Made by a program: the position numbers and the translations under genes | Source of the DNA: Thiobaca trueperi | Lineage (GTDB): Bacteria; Pseudomonadota; Gammaproteobacteria; Chromatiales; Chromatiaceae | Length of the DNA: 64,000 nt | Assembly: GCF_004342175.1 (NCBI RefSeq) | Contig: NZ_SMAO01000007.1 | Span: 1-64,000, forward strand | Direction: 5' to 3' | Shown here: positions 29,136 to 37,545 of the stretch, piece after piece | Layout of the letters: each line of letters starts with the position of its first letter | Position numbering within the stretch: the first letter of the stretch is position 1 | The notes under the pieces: generated by a model | The model's database searches: none | What the model was told of the DNA's origin: nothing | What the model saw: only the letters and a program-made list of their open reading frames with translations

Positions 29136-30169
29136 AAACTTCTCCAACTAATAAAAAGGTTCGTGAGCTGATCAGTATGGTTAAAGAGTCTAAGTTGTTA
29201 CCTAGACCTGAGTTCCAACGTAGGCTTGTATGGTCACGTGACGACAAAAACCATTTTCTTGATAGCGTGTTACGGGGATATCCATTTCCCGAAATATACT
29301 TTGCAGATGGTGATGTTAATTTAGAAACTGGCGAAGGAACTCAACTTTTAGTTGATGGATTGCAGCGGGTAAGCACGCTAATTCAATATTTTGATGGTGA
29401 CGACAATCTTAAACTAACCTCTGCCCCTACTTACCGCGCGCTTAATGAAGACGAAAAGAAAGCATTTTTGCAATATGATGTTGCGGTGCGCGATCTCGGC
29501 GGGATATCAAAAGAAGAAATAATTGAGGTTTTTAAAAGGCTTAACGCCACAAAGTATTCTTTGCTCGACATAGAGATAAATAACGCTGTTTATGCTGGCG
29601 CATTAAAGACATTTTGCGAGCAGATAGCAGAAAAAGATTTCTTTCGTGCACACAATATTTTCAATGCATCAGACTACAAAAGAATGGGCGATCTGCGGTA
29701 TGTCCTTTCACTTGTTGGGACAATGGTACAGGGCTATTTTAATCGTGATGATGCGTTTGAAAATCTTTTGGATCGTTATAACGATGAATTTCCTATGCAT
29801 GCCGAAATATCTGGGAGACTTCAAAACATATTCGATTTTATTGAGGAATGCGGATTCGACCCAAAAACTAGAGCCTGGAAAAAAGCCGATCTCTTCACGC
29901 TGTTAATAGAGCTCGATCAGGTTCTACACATTCGAAATGAAAGATTACAGCCCAGCAAAGTATTAGAAGAATTAACCTCCTTCTATGACGGCGTTGATAG
30001 TTCAGGGGTCAATCAGGGTTCAGTGAGTTCTATTTACTACAAGGCCGCACTTCAAGCATCTAACGATAAAATAAACCGGGTCCGTCGTGGAGCGATTATT
30101 GGAGGCATTCTACTCGAACTTAGCGAAAGCGAAATAAGAGAAAAATTAAGAGTAGAGGGCTTGGCATAG
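29132..30169 (+). CDS. DUF262 (GmrSD N-domain-like, ParB/sulfiredoxin fold) protein
   Basis: The 345-residue protein starts at GTG (GGAGG 8 nt upstream). Its N-terminus is a DUF262 domain: RPEFQRRLVWS (25-35), a loop GYPFPEIYFADG and the nucleotide-binding-like LLVDGLQRVSTL (73-83), a variant of the usual DGQQR. A helical C-terminal half follows, without the DUF1524 HNH nuclease motif seen in GmrSD. DUF262 proteins occur in restriction and phage-defence loci. Paired with the nucleotidyltransferase it forms a two-gene operon whose function is unknown; defence is inference. Confidence 0.82.
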   Translation: MKTSPTNKKVRELISMVKESKLLPRPEFQRRLVWSRDDKNHFLDSVLRGYPFPEIYFADGDVNLETGEGTQLLVDGLQRVSTLIQYFDGDDNLKLTSAPTYRALNEDEKKAFLQYDVAVRDLGGISKEEIIEVFKRLNATKYSLLDIEINNAVYAGALKTFCEQIAEKDFFRAHNIFNASDYKRMGDLRYVLSLVGTMVQGYFNRDDAFENLLDRYNDEFPMHAEISGRLQNIFDFIEECGFDPKTRAWKKADLFTLLIELDQVLHIRNERLQPSKVLEELTSFYDGVDSSGVNQGSVSSIYYKAALQASNDKINRVRRGAIIGGILLELSESEIREKLRVEGLA

Positions 30170-30194
30170 CAAGGTAGAATTGGCAGAAGAACCA

Positions 30195-30300
30195 CGCGAT
30201 AACCTCGGCGATTGCCAATGAAGGTTATTGGCCATGAAACTCATCATTCACAACAATAAACGAGAAATGATGGGTTTCGCTTCGCTCTACCCATCCTACT
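30195..30300. repeat. Intergenic hairpins (GATAACCTC... and GATGGGTTTCGC...)
   Basis: Two inverted structures lie after the DUF262 gene: ATAACCTC...GAAGGTTAT, and GATGGGTTTCGCTTCGCTCTACCCATC, whose arms GATGGGT/ACCCATC pair. The latter is a type of intergenic hairpin seen in many proteobacteria. No gene is seen in 30170-30375. Confidence 0.6.
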
Positions 30301-30332
30301 CCTATAGCAACCTACTGATTTAAAATCAGAAA

Positions 30333-30364
30333 ACTGGTTAAAGAGCGGACGGCATACGAATATG
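30333..30364 (+). repeat. Duplicated gene leader, copy 1
   Basis: The sequence TTAAAGAGCGGACGGCATACGAATATGAG matches 31650-31677 upstream of the methyltransferase gene. After the ATG only six codons follow before TAA, so this looks like a gene start orphaned by insertion of the toxin-antitoxin pair. Confidence 0.6.
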
Positions 30365-30375
30365 AGCCTTGATCG

Positions 30376-30397
30376 AATGTAATCGAACAATTACATT
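30376..30397. promoter_or_regulatory. Inverted repeat operator of toxin-antitoxin operon
   Basis: AATGTAAT-CGAACA-ATTACATT is a perfect 8-bp inverted repeat with a 6-nt centre, ending 6 nt before the toxin ATG. Autoregulatory antitoxins bind such sites; this use is inference. Confidence 0.6.
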
Positions 30398-30403
30398 GTG
30401 CAG

Positions 30404-30700
30404 ATGTTGACGATCAAGCAACTACCCGAGTTCGCTGCGTGGCTATCTGGTCTGCGGGATGCCGCAACCCGGCTACGTTTGGCCAAGCGGTTGGACAAGG
30501 CAGCGCGCGGTCTGTTGGGCGACGTGAAGCCGGTCGGAGAAGGCGTGCATGAGATGCGCGAGGACTTCGGTCCTGGCTGGCGCATGTATTACGTCCAGCA
30601 CGGCGCGACATTGATCGTGATGGTCGGCGGCGGGGACAAATCCACGCAGAAAGCTGACATTGCCAAGGCTATCAGGCTGGCCGCAACGCTGGAGGATTGA
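30404..30700 (+). CDS. RelE/ParE-type toxin (TIGR02683-like addiction killer)
   Basis: The protein (98 residues from ATG 30404) reads MLTIKQLPEFAAWLSGLRD at the start and has GVHEMREDFGPGWRMYYV and GGGDKSTQKADIAKAIRLA, the pattern of the TIGR02683 addiction-module killer family within the RelE/HigB fold, which cleave mRNA at ribosomes. The antitoxin gene follows after 3 nt. A GTG two codons upstream (30398) is an alternative start. Confidence 0.9.
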   Translation: MLTIKQLPEFAAWLSGLRDAATRLRLAKRLDKAARGLLGDVKPVGEGVHEMREDFGPGWRMYYVQHGATLIVMVGGGDKSTQKADIAKAIRLAATLED

Positions 30701-30703
30701 ACC

Positions 30704-31030
30704 ATGACTCGGAAGATCAAGATTGCCGACCTGCCGGAGTTCGATATCACCGAACATCTGGACAGCGAGGAAGCCATTGCTGCCTACCTGACGGCCGTGA
30801 TCGAGGAAAACGATCCGTCGGAGCTGGCACACGCGCTTGGCATGGTGGCGCGGGCGCGTGGCATGACACAGGTGGCGCAGGACGCAGGGCTGGCCCGCGA
30901 GGCGCTATATAAGGCGCTGCGGCCGGGCGCGCAGCCGCGCTTCGACACGGTGCAGCGTGTGTGTGCGGCATTGGGCGTCAAATTGAGCGTGACGGCCGCT
31001 CACACCACGCCTGACACCCTGGCGAGGTAG
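30704..31030 (+). CDS. HigA-type antitoxin (TIGR02684-like)
   Basis: The 108-residue antitoxin contains FDITEHLDSEEAIAAYLTAV, then an Xre-like helix-turn-helix (ARARGMTQVAQDAGLAREALYKAL) and the family end GVKLSVTAA. It is the expected partner of the TIGR02683 toxin. It neutralises the toxin and probably binds the inverted repeat upstream of the operon. Confidence 0.92.
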   Translation: MTRKIKIADLPEFDITEHLDSEEAIAAYLTAVIEENDPSELAHALGMVARARGMTQVAQDAGLAREALYKALRPGAQPRFDTVQRVCAALGVKLSVTAAHTTPDTLAR

Positions 31031-31031
31031 G

Positions 31032-31110
31032 GCCGTTGGGGTGAGCGGAAGCGAACCCCAACGAAACCTCGAAGCAGTGAATGTTGGGGTTCGTTCCTCA
31101 CCCCAACGAA
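31032..31110. repeat. Paired GTTGGGGT...ACCCCAAC hairpins
   Basis: Two hairpins, GTTGGGGTgagcg...ACCCCAAC and GTTGGGGTTCGTTCCTCACCCCAAC, follow the antitoxin stop. A single related hairpin (TTGGGGTGGGTTCACGCACCCCAA) lies at 47840-47863 after the DUF3574 gene. Likely dispersed intergenic repeats; they may end transcripts. Confidence 0.65.
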
Positions 31111-31243
31111 TCTGGAATCCACCAGAAGCTGTGCGACGGGTCTGATCTGTCACTATCGACCCTTCTGGGACAACCTCGCCGTCCAGGCTCTGGACGGTCA
31201 GTGTCAAAGGTGGCAGCACAGCTTTCGTTAACCCCGATCGTGC

Positions 31244-31462
31244 TTAACCCGCAGTGATGAGTTTTTGGGCTCGCTCAACTTGATTGGGAAACAAATCCCC
31301 TGGTACATGTGCTTTCCCAAGGGCTTTTGAAACCATGGCCCTCGCGCACTGAGAGTGTTCGCCATGGCAGTAGTGTTTCTTGTAGCTTTCTGCCATCGAT
31401 GGCATGTTGGCCATTCTGCCATTGAAAAAAGGACAGCCGCTTAACGATTGACAATCCGCCAT
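31244..31462 (-). CDS. Small Cys-rich protein, function unknown
   Basis: The 72-residue protein starts at ATG 31462 with AGGAG 8 nt upstream. It contains MADCQSLSGCPFFNGRMANM, KKHYCHGEHSQCARAMVSKALG and DLFPNQVERAQ. I recall similar short proteins with four spaced cysteines near regulatory genes, but have no assigned function for them. The spacing C-x5-CPFF and YC-x6-C could bind a metal or Fe-S centre; that is inference. A longer frame to 31576 was not used as it lacks a ribosome site. Confidence 0.7.
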   Translation of the reverse strand: MADCQSLSGCPFFNGRMANMPSMAESYKKHYCHGEHSQCARAMVSKALGKAHVPGDLFPNQVERAQKLITAG

Positions 31463-31649
31463 GTCACGCTCCTGATCATCGAATTTGCAATATCCAGCAT
31501 GGAAACGTGCGTCTGATTCGGCATGCCGGCAACAGATTCCGGCCGTCTGAGTGTAGGATAAAACGAAACGCTTCACCGGTTACCGATGAAGGGCACCGAG
31601 CAGTTCCGGTGCCGGTTCTGTTTCACGGGTGATTTCGGCGAACCAACTT

Positions 31650-31678
31650 AAAGAGCGGATAGGGGTACGAATATGAGC
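31650..31678 (+). repeat. Duplicated gene leader, copy 2
   Basis: TTAAAGAGCGGATAGGGGTACGAATATGAG overlaps the start codon of the methyltransferase gene and matches 30335-30364, suggesting that the 1.3-kb insert between them split or duplicated an original leader. Confidence 0.6.
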
Positions 31679-32347
31679 GTCGTTTGGAACGCAACCACGT
31701 ATGACGGCGAGCGACGCCGGCTCGTTCATTGCTTCGATGAGTTTTACGGCACAGCCGCTGAGTTGGTCGCGCGTTTCTGCCCGAATGAACCGGCCATTCT
31801 CGATCTTGGCGCTGGTACGGGCATTCTGTCGGCGGCGATTGTCGAACGGGTTCCAACTGCCAGACTCCATTTGCTCGATGCATCCGCCGAGATGCTGCAC
31901 CAGGCCGCGCGCCGTCTCGCCAACTGGCAGCCGCACATCACCGTTCAGTCGTTAAGCGAAGCACTGCCGGGTGGCCCATTCGATGCCATTGTGTCGGCCC
32001 TGGCCATCCATCATCTCGACGATGCGGATAAACGCGCACTCTACGGACGCATTTTTGCCGCGCTGTCTCCGGGCGGTCTGTTCATCAACGCCGAACAGGT
32101 AGCCGGTCGCAGCGCCCGTGTGCAGAATCTCATTGAAGCCGTGCATATTGATCGTGCGCGCGCACTCGGCAGCTCCGAAGACGAGATTGAAGGCGCCATC
32201 CAGCGTATGCGTTACGACAGGTGCGCAACCGTTTCCGATCAGGTTGACTGGCTGAGCGACATTGGCTTTGAGGATGCCGAATGTCTGTTCCGTTCTTTCC
32301 GTTTTGCGGTGTTTGCCGGATGGAAGCCGGGTTTGTTGGCATCTTAA
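31673..32347 (+). CDS. Class I SAM-dependent methyltransferase
   Basis: The 224-residue protein carries SAM motif I ILDLGAGTGILSAAI (residues about 42-56), an acidic loop LHLLDAS and a motif IV-like IVSALAIHHLDDADK, as in small-molecule methyltransferases of the UbiE/Trans-aconitate type. A substrate cannot be proposed. The TAA stop lies in the first bases of a MITE-like element. Its leader matches an orphan leader upstream of the toxin-antitoxin pair. Confidence 0.88.
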   Translation: MSVVWNATTYDGERRRLVHCFDEFYGTAAELVARFCPNEPAILDLGAGTGILSAAIVERVPTARLHLLDASAEMLHQAARRLANWQPHITVQSLSEALPGGPFDAIVSALAIHHLDDADKRALYGRIFAALSPGGLFINAEQVAGRSARVQNLIEAVHIDRARALGSSEDEIEGAIQRMRYDRCATVSDQVDWLSDIGFEDAECLFRSFRFAVFAGWKPGLLAS

Positions 32348-32536
32348 ACCGCGTCCAGTGCGATATGCGTAATTTTCAATTTGTGTTTAGCTTTGGGGAA
32401 GTCAACGACATCAGTGGAGACGCGGTTTAAAATTTTATATTTTTTAATATCTTAAACCGCGCCCCTCTAACGCTCGTCGATGCTGCCAAGGCCGCCCCAA
32501 TCCCCAAACATCACATGCCGCACCGGGCGCGGTTTA
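32344..32536 (+). repeat. MITE-like composite element (A-linker-B), complete
   Basis: Module A (32344-32430) and module B (32452-32536) each begin TTAAACCGCG and end CGCGGTTTA. An AT-rich linker AAATTTTATATTTTTTAATA lies between. The outer ends are inverted repeats of each other over about 26 nt (TAAACCGCGTCCAGTGCGAT against the reverse complement of the right end). The element touches the methyltransferase stop and ends 20 nt before the Crp-like start. No coding capacity. Confidence 0.85.
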
Positions 32537-32556
32537 GTCATCGCGAGAGTCCCGAA

Positions 32557-33339
32557 ATGTCTGTCAAGCCCCAACCTCAACCGCAGCAGAATCATCTTCT
32601 GGCAGCCCTGTCGCCTGAGGTTCAAGAGCGTTTATTCCCGTATCTGGAACTCGTGCCGCTGCCGTTGCGCGCGATCATGTATGAAGCCAGGCGCCCGATG
32701 CGCCATGTCTACTTTCCAACTGACTCCATCGTCTCGCTGCAATACGTGATGGAGAACGGGGCATCGACCGCGATCCTGGTGGTGGGTAACGAGGGATTGT
32801 TGGGTATCACCCTGTTCATGGGCGGGGAGAGCACGCCAAGCCGGTCGCTGGTACAGAGCGCCGGTTACGCCTATCGCCTCCCCAGGCCGCGGGTGAAAGA
32901 AGAGTTCAAGCGCCACGGCCAGTTGCTGGTGCTCATGCTGCGCTACACGCAGGCCCTGATCACGCAAATCGCCCAGACTGCGGTCTGTAACCGGCACCAT
33001 TCGATCGACCAACAGCTTTGCCGCTGGCTTCTGCTTTCCATGGATCGCCTGTCGCACAATCACCTGACCATGACGCAGGAATTCATCAGTAACATGCTTG
33101 GCGTTCGCCGCGAGGGGGTCACCCAGGCCGCGCATAAGTTGCAGCAGCTTGGGGTGATTTCATATTCGCGCGGATTGATCAAGGTGCTGGACCGGCCAAG
33201 GCTCGAAACGCTGAGTTGCGAGTGCTACGAGGTGGTCAAGAAGGAAACAGAACTGCTGCTACCTTACCTGCCGCAGCGCAGCGTGATCACGAATGCCGAC
33301 TCGATTCCGACTGCGAGGCTTCCAATGCAGCCTGCGTAG
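32557..33339 (+). CDS. Crp/Fnr family transcriptional regulator
   Basis: The 260-residue protein (ATG 32557, start MSVKPQPQPQ) has a cyclic-nucleotide-binding-like beta barrel (SIVSLQYVMENGASTAILVV) and a C-terminal helix-turn-helix (LTMTQEFISNMLGVRREGVT). FNR-type N-terminal cysteines are missing, so it is not an oxygen-sensing FNR; the ligand is unknown. The upstream region is almost entirely a MITE-like element. It converges with the permease gene, 11 nt apart. Confidence 0.9.
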   Translation: MSVKPQPQPQQNHLLAALSPEVQERLFPYLELVPLPLRAIMYEARRPMRHVYFPTDSIVSLQYVMENGASTAILVVGNEGLLGITLFMGGESTPSRSLVQSAGYAYRLPRPRVKEEFKRHGQLLVLMLRYTQALITQIAQTAVCNRHHSIDQQLCRWLLLSMDRLSHNHLTMTQEFISNMLGVRREGVTQAAHKLQQLGVISYSRGLIKVLDRPRLETLSCECYEVVKKETELLLPYLPQRSVITNADSIPTARLPMQPA

Positions 33340-33350
33340 CGAGGTAATGC

Positions 33351-34466
33351 TCAATGGCTTCCCAGCCGGTTGCGGAACAGCCAGCCGGCCGTCCCCAGGG
33401 TGGCGGCGGCGATCAGGGCCAGCGGCCAGAGCTGGTGGTACAGCCGGTCAAAGCCCGCCCCCTCCAGAAAAACACCGCGCAGGATGATCAGGTAATAGCG
33501 CAGCGGGTCCACCAGCGTCAGGAGCTGGACGGCCGGGGTCATGTTGTCGATGGGGGTGGCGAAGCCGGACAGCACCACTGCCGGCACCAGAAACAGAAAG
33601 GCGCCCAGCAGCGCCTGCTGCAGGGTCAGGGCCAGCGACGAGATCATCAGCCCGACACCGACCGCCGCCAGCACGAAGAACAGAATCCCCAGGTACAGCA
33701 CCCACAGCTCGCCCTGAAAGGGCACGCCGAACCAGTAGACCGCCAGCAGCGCCACCAGACTCGCCTCGAAGACCCCGATCAACAGCCCCGGCATGGCCTT
33801 GCCGATCAGAATCTCCGCCGGGTGCAGCGGCGTGACCAGGAGCTGATCGAAGGTTCCCTGTTCGCGCTCGCGCGCCACTGACAGTGACGTCACCATCATG
33901 GTGACGACCATGGTGAGCAGCCCCACCAGACCGGTGACGAAGAACCAGCGGCTCTCCAGGTTGGGGTTGTACCAGGCGCGGCTGACCAGATTCACCGGTG
34001 CGCCCTGGAGTCCGTGGGCGGCGATCCAGTCCGCATTGAACCGGCTGACGATCTGATTCACGTCATTGAGCGCAATCTGGGCGCTGTTGGAGTTGCGCCC
34101 GTCGATCAGCACCTGGAGCTGACCGGTGCGCCCGGCGGTCAGGTCGGCGGTAAAGTCCGGTCCCACCTGCAACACCAGCAGCACGTCGCGATCATCGATG
34201 AGCGCGGCGATCTCATCCTGACGGCTGATCTGACCGGCCAGGACAAAGGTTGGCGACCCCTGGAAACGGGCCAGCAGTTCCCGTGAGGCGTGGCCATGGT
34301 CGCGATCATAGACCGCATAGTGCACGGCATTGAGATCGAAAGACGCCGCATAGCCGAAGACCAGCAGTTGGATCAGCGGCGGGACGATGATCACCATCCG
34401 GCTGCGCTTGTCCTTGAAGAGCGCCAGGAACTCCTTGATGGTCAGGGCCAGAAGATGAGCGAACAT
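33351..34466 (-). CDS. ABC-2 type transporter permease (YhhJ/YbhR-like), second
   Basis: The 371-residue permease has an N-terminal membrane segment after LTIKEFLALFKDKRSRMVIIV, a large extracytoplasmic loop, then five further segments in the C-terminal half (WFFVTGLVGLLTMVVTMMV onward). It is the last gene of a leftward exporter operon (HlyD, tandem ATPase, two permeases) like yhiI-rbbA-yhhJ or ybhGFSR, which move drugs or other compounds out of the cell. It starts 21 nt after the first permease gene. Confidence 0.92.
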   Translation of the reverse strand: MFAHLLALTIKEFLALFKDKRSRMVIIVPPLIQLLVFGYAASFDLNAVHYAVYDRDHGHASRELLARFQGSPTFVLAGQISRQDEIAALIDDRDVLLVLQVGPDFTADLTAGRTGQLQVLIDGRNSNSAQIALNDVNQIVSRFNADWIAAHGLQGAPVNLVSRAWYNPNLESRWFFVTGLVGLLTMVVTMMVTSLSVAREREQGTFDQLLVTPLHPAEILIGKAMPGLLIGVFEASLVALLAVYWFGVPFQGELWVLYLGILFFVLAAVGVGLMISSLALTLQQALLGAFLFLVPAVVLSGFATPIDNMTPAVQLLTLVDPLRYYLIILRGVFLEGAGFDRLYHQLWPLALIAAATLGTAGWLFRNRLGSH

Positions 34467-34487
34467 AGCGTTACCCGATGAATACCC

Positions 34488-35615
34488 TTACTCGATGCGT
34501 TTGCGCAGCAGTCGGCGGCTGAGACCCAGAAAGAAGGTCGCCATCAGGGCCAGCGCGGCGGCATTGGGCAGGATGACGGCCCAGACATCGCCGGCCAGAA
34601 ACAGGGTCTGGACGATGGTGACGAAATAACGGGCCGCCACGATATGAGTAATGACGCCGACCACCGCTGGCATGCTGCCGATATCGAACAGGAACCCGGA
34701 GAGCAGAAAGGCCGGCAGAAAGGCAGCCAGGATGGCGATCATGCCGGCCACGAACTGATTCCGGGTGACAATCGAGATCAGGAGCCCCATCCCCAGGGCC
34801 GCCAGCAGAAAGAGGGTCGCGCAGACCGCCAGCACCCACAGCGAACCGCGCAGCGGCACCCCGAACTGGAACACCGCCATGGCGACCGACAGCACCATCC
34901 CGCCCATGCCCAGCACGAAATAGGGCAGGATCTTGCCGATCAGGATCTCGTTGACCGTCACTGGCGTCACCAGCAGCGCCTCCAGGGTGCCACGTTCCCA
35001 CTCGCGGGCGAAGACCATCGCGGTCAGCAGGGCGCCGACCAGGGTCATGTTCACCACCAGCAGACCGGGAACCAGATAGTTGCGGCTGCGCAGTTCCGGG
35101 TTGAACCAGATCCGCGCCTGCACGGCGACCGGCGTGGCGATGGCGATCTGGCGGGCCGTGAGTTCCCGTTGCAGCCAGACCGCCCAGACGCCCTGGACAT
35201 AGCCCTCCAGCAGACGCGCAGAGTTGGCGTCCACGCCATTGACCAGCACCTGAATCGGCGCCTCGCGATCAGCCTTCAGCCGCTGGGCGAAGTCCGCCGA
35301 CAGCACCACCAGACCCGTGACCTCCCGTGCCCGCAGCGCCTCCCGCCCGGCCTGACGGGTGCGGTAGACCCGTGGCGCGAAGTAGGTCGAATGCTGGAAG
35401 GCGCCCACGAAGGAGGCCGCTTCCGCCCCCGGCTGCATGACGACGAAGCCGACAGGAACCCCTTTTGAATCCAGCGAGACCCCGTAGCCAAAGAGCAGCA
35501 GCAGCACCGCTGGCAGCACGAAGGCGATGGCGATACTCGATGGATCGCGCAGGATCTGGAGCGATTCCTTGCGCAACAGGCCGAGCAGACGGCGATTGGG
35601 TTGCATCGTTTTCAT
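34488..35615 (-). CDS. ABC-2 type transporter permease (YbhS-like), first
   Basis: The 375-residue permease has the same layout as the following one: an N-terminal helix (SSIAIAFVLPAVLLLLFGYG), an outer loop of about 150 residues, and five helices from about residue 170 (NYLVPGLLVVNMTLVGALL). Its start overlaps the last base of the tandem ATPase gene, so translation is coupled. With the second permease it should form the heterodimeric channel. Confidence 0.93.
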   Translation of the reverse strand: MKTMQPNRRLLGLLRKESLQILRDPSSIAIAFVLPAVLLLLFGYGVSLDSKGVPVGFVVMQPGAEAASFVGAFQHSTYFAPRVYRTRQAGREALRAREVTGLVVLSADFAQRLKADREAPIQVLVNGVDANSARLLEGYVQGVWAVWLQRELTARQIAIATPVAVQARIWFNPELRSRNYLVPGLLVVNMTLVGALLTAMVFAREWERGTLEALLVTPVTVNEILIGKILPYFVLGMGGMVLSVAMAVFQFGVPLRGSLWVLAVCATLFLLAALGMGLLISIVTRNQFVAGMIAILAAFLPAFLLSGFLFDIGSMPAVVGVITHIVAARYFVTIVQTLFLAGDVWAVILPNAAALALMATFFLGLSRRLLRKRIE

Positions 35616-37369
35616 TATTCAGGTTGATCCCGTGCCTGAATCAGCGCAATAAAAGCCGTCTCCATGGTCATCTCGGACTCCGGTTCTCCGTCCGGGCGCG
35701 GGGCCTGGGCCTTGATCTCGCTCGGGGTGCCGATGGCCAGGATCTCACCGGCAGCCATGATCGCCAGACGGTCGCAATATTCCGCCTCTTCCATGAAGTG
35801 AGTCGTCACCAGCACCGTCACGCCGCCCTCCGCCAGGGCATTGATGCGTGTCCAGAACTCGCGGCGGGCCAGCGGATCCACGCCGGAGGTGGGTTCGTCC
35901 AGAAAGAGGATGTCCGGTTCGTGCATCAGTGCGGCGGCCATGGCGAGACGCTGTTGATAACCCAGCGGCAGGGCGCCGCTCTCCATTCCGGCCAGATCCT
36001 GGAGATCGAAGGCGTCCAGCGCCCAGTCCAGGCGTGCGGCGGCGCGTGCGCCGGTCAGCCCGTAGGCGCGGGCGAAGAAGCTCAGGTTCTGGCGGGCCGA
36101 GAGATTGGCATAGAGCGAAAATCGCTGGGACATGTAACCGATGCGTCCGCGCGCCCGGGCGGCGGCATGGCGCAGATCGACCCCCGCCACCCGCACCTCG
36201 CCGCTGCTGGGTGGCAGCAGCCCGCAGAGCATGCGGAAGGTCGTGGTCTTGCCGGCCCCATTGGCCCCGAGCAGACCAAAGACCTCGCCCGGACGAACGG
36301 CAAAGCTCACCCGCTGCACCGCCAGGAACTGACCGAAGCGCCGGCTCAGATCCCGAACCAGAATGGCGTCGCCGCGAAAGGACGGCGTGACCCGCACCTG
36401 AGGGATCGGAATCTCGCGCCGCTCGCCCTGGAGCAGGGTGACGAAACCATCCTCGAAGCGGGGCGGCACGGCGTCGCCGCGCACCGGCTCGCCGAGGGTT
36501 TGCGACAGCGCCGTGCAATCCGGGCGCTGACCGGGCGCCATCACCACCCGCACCGATTCACCCTGGAGGACGGCATCCAGCACCCCCGGCTGACGGGCCA
36601 GGGTCGCTTGCAGCCGTCGTCGCCTGGTCGGCGCGCCAGTCACCCGGAAGGTGCGCCCGGTCAGCGGCGCGCTGAACTGGCCGGGTGGACCATGCGCCAC
36701 GACTTGCCCCTGATGCAGCAGAATCACCTCGGCGCAGCGTTCGGCCTCGTCCAGATAGGCGGTGGAGAGCAGGACGCTCATCGCCTGCTCGGACACCAGG
36801 CGGTAGACGATGGCCCAGAGTTCACGCCGCGACACCGGATCCACCCCCACCGTCGGCTCATCGAGCAGCAGCAGGCGGGGCGGGTTCACCAGGGTGCAGG
36901 CCAGCCCGAGCTTCTGTTTCATCCCCCCGGAGAGCCGTCCGGCCAGCCGGTCGCGGAAGGGCGCGAGCCCCGTCATCGCCATGAGTTCGTCATAGCGGGC
37001 GGGGCGCGCCGCGCAGGGCACGCCCTGGAGATCGGCATAGAGATCCAGGTTTTCATTCACGCTCAGGTCTTCGTAGAGCCCGAAGCGCTGGGGCATGTAG
37101 CCGATGCTGGACTGCACCGCCAGTGGGTCGCGGGCGACATCCAGACCAAGCACGGTGGCGGACCCGGCGTCCGGGACCAGGAGTCCGGCAGCCAGACGCA
37201 TGAAGGTGGTCTTGCCGGCCCCGTCCGGCCCGATCAATCCGGTCACCACGCCAGGCGTCAGGGTCAGCGTCAGATCGCTCAGGGCCGTGATGGCCCGCCC
37301 GTCCGCGCGGAAGGTTTTGCACAGACCGCGCGCGCTCAAGGGTGAGGCTGACATGGCGGATGGGGTCAT
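35615..37369 (-). CDS. Tandem ABC transporter ATPase (YbhF/RbbA-like)
   Basis: The 584-residue protein fuses two ABC ATPase domains. Domain 1 has Walker A GPDGAGKTT, signature LSGGMKQKL and Walker B LLLLDEPTVGVD. Domain 2 has GANGAGKTT, a degenerate signature LPLGYQQRL and ILFLDEPTSGVD. It powers the two downstream permeases. An alternative ATG at 37354 would shorten it by five residues; neither start has a clear ribosome site. A TCGTTG-type hairpin separates it from the HlyD gene. Confidence 0.93.
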   Translation of the reverse strand: MTPSAMSASPLSARGLCKTFRADGRAITALSDLTLTLTPGVVTGLIGPDGAGKTTFMRLAAGLLVPDAGSATVLGLDVARDPLAVQSSIGYMPQRFGLYEDLSVNENLDLYADLQGVPCAARPARYDELMAMTGLAPFRDRLAGRLSGGMKQKLGLACTLVNPPRLLLLDEPTVGVDPVSRRELWAIVYRLVSEQAMSVLLSTAYLDEAERCAEVILLHQGQVVAHGPPGQFSAPLTGRTFRVTGAPTRRRRLQATLARQPGVLDAVLQGESVRVVMAPGQRPDCTALSQTLGEPVRGDAVPPRFEDGFVTLLQGERREIPIPQVRVTPSFRGDAILVRDLSRRFGQFLAVQRVSFAVRPGEVFGLLGANGAGKTTTFRMLCGLLPPSSGEVRVAGVDLRHAAARARGRIGYMSQRFSLYANLSARQNLSFFARAYGLTGARAAARLDWALDAFDLQDLAGMESGALPLGYQQRLAMAAALMHEPDILFLDEPTSGVDPLARREFWTRINALAEGGVTVLVTTHFMEEAEYCDRLAIMAAGEILAIGTPSEIKAQAPRPDGEPESEMTMETAFIALIQARDQPE

Positions 37370-37377
37370 GTTTTTTT

Positions 37378-37396
37378 AGACAGGATTAACAGGAGT
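37378..37396. repeat. ACAGGATT unit, isolated
   Basis: AGACAGGATTAACAGGAGT lies directly upstream of the tandem ATPase gene. It is a single arm of the hairpin repeat seen elsewhere; no opposed arm is present. Confidence 0.6.
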
Positions 37397-37429
37397 AAAA
37401 ACCCAGCAGATGTTCCGAGACCGCCGCTG

Positions 37430-37507
37430 TTCGTTGTCGTTGTCGTTGTCGTCGTCGGCTTGCGAATTTTCGATTACGATAACGACAACGACAACGACAA
37501 CGATTAG
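37430..37507. repeat. TCGTTG/CAACGA inverted tandem repeat
   Basis: Four TCGTTG units in tandem on the left and four CAACGA-type units on the right (ATAACGACAACGACAACGAC) flank a short centre CGGCTTGCGAATTTTCG. The transcript would form a long hairpin. It lies between the HlyD and ATPase genes of one operon. A second member is at 43274-43323. Confidence 0.88.
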
Positions 37508-37545
37508 CCCTCGGGATTTCTATCGAAAGCAGTGGACCGGCTGAC

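Noticed and set aside
35465-37345. 626-residue open frame opposite the tandem ABC ATPase
   Set aside because: Walker A/B motifs in both halves of the minus-strand frame identify the real gene.
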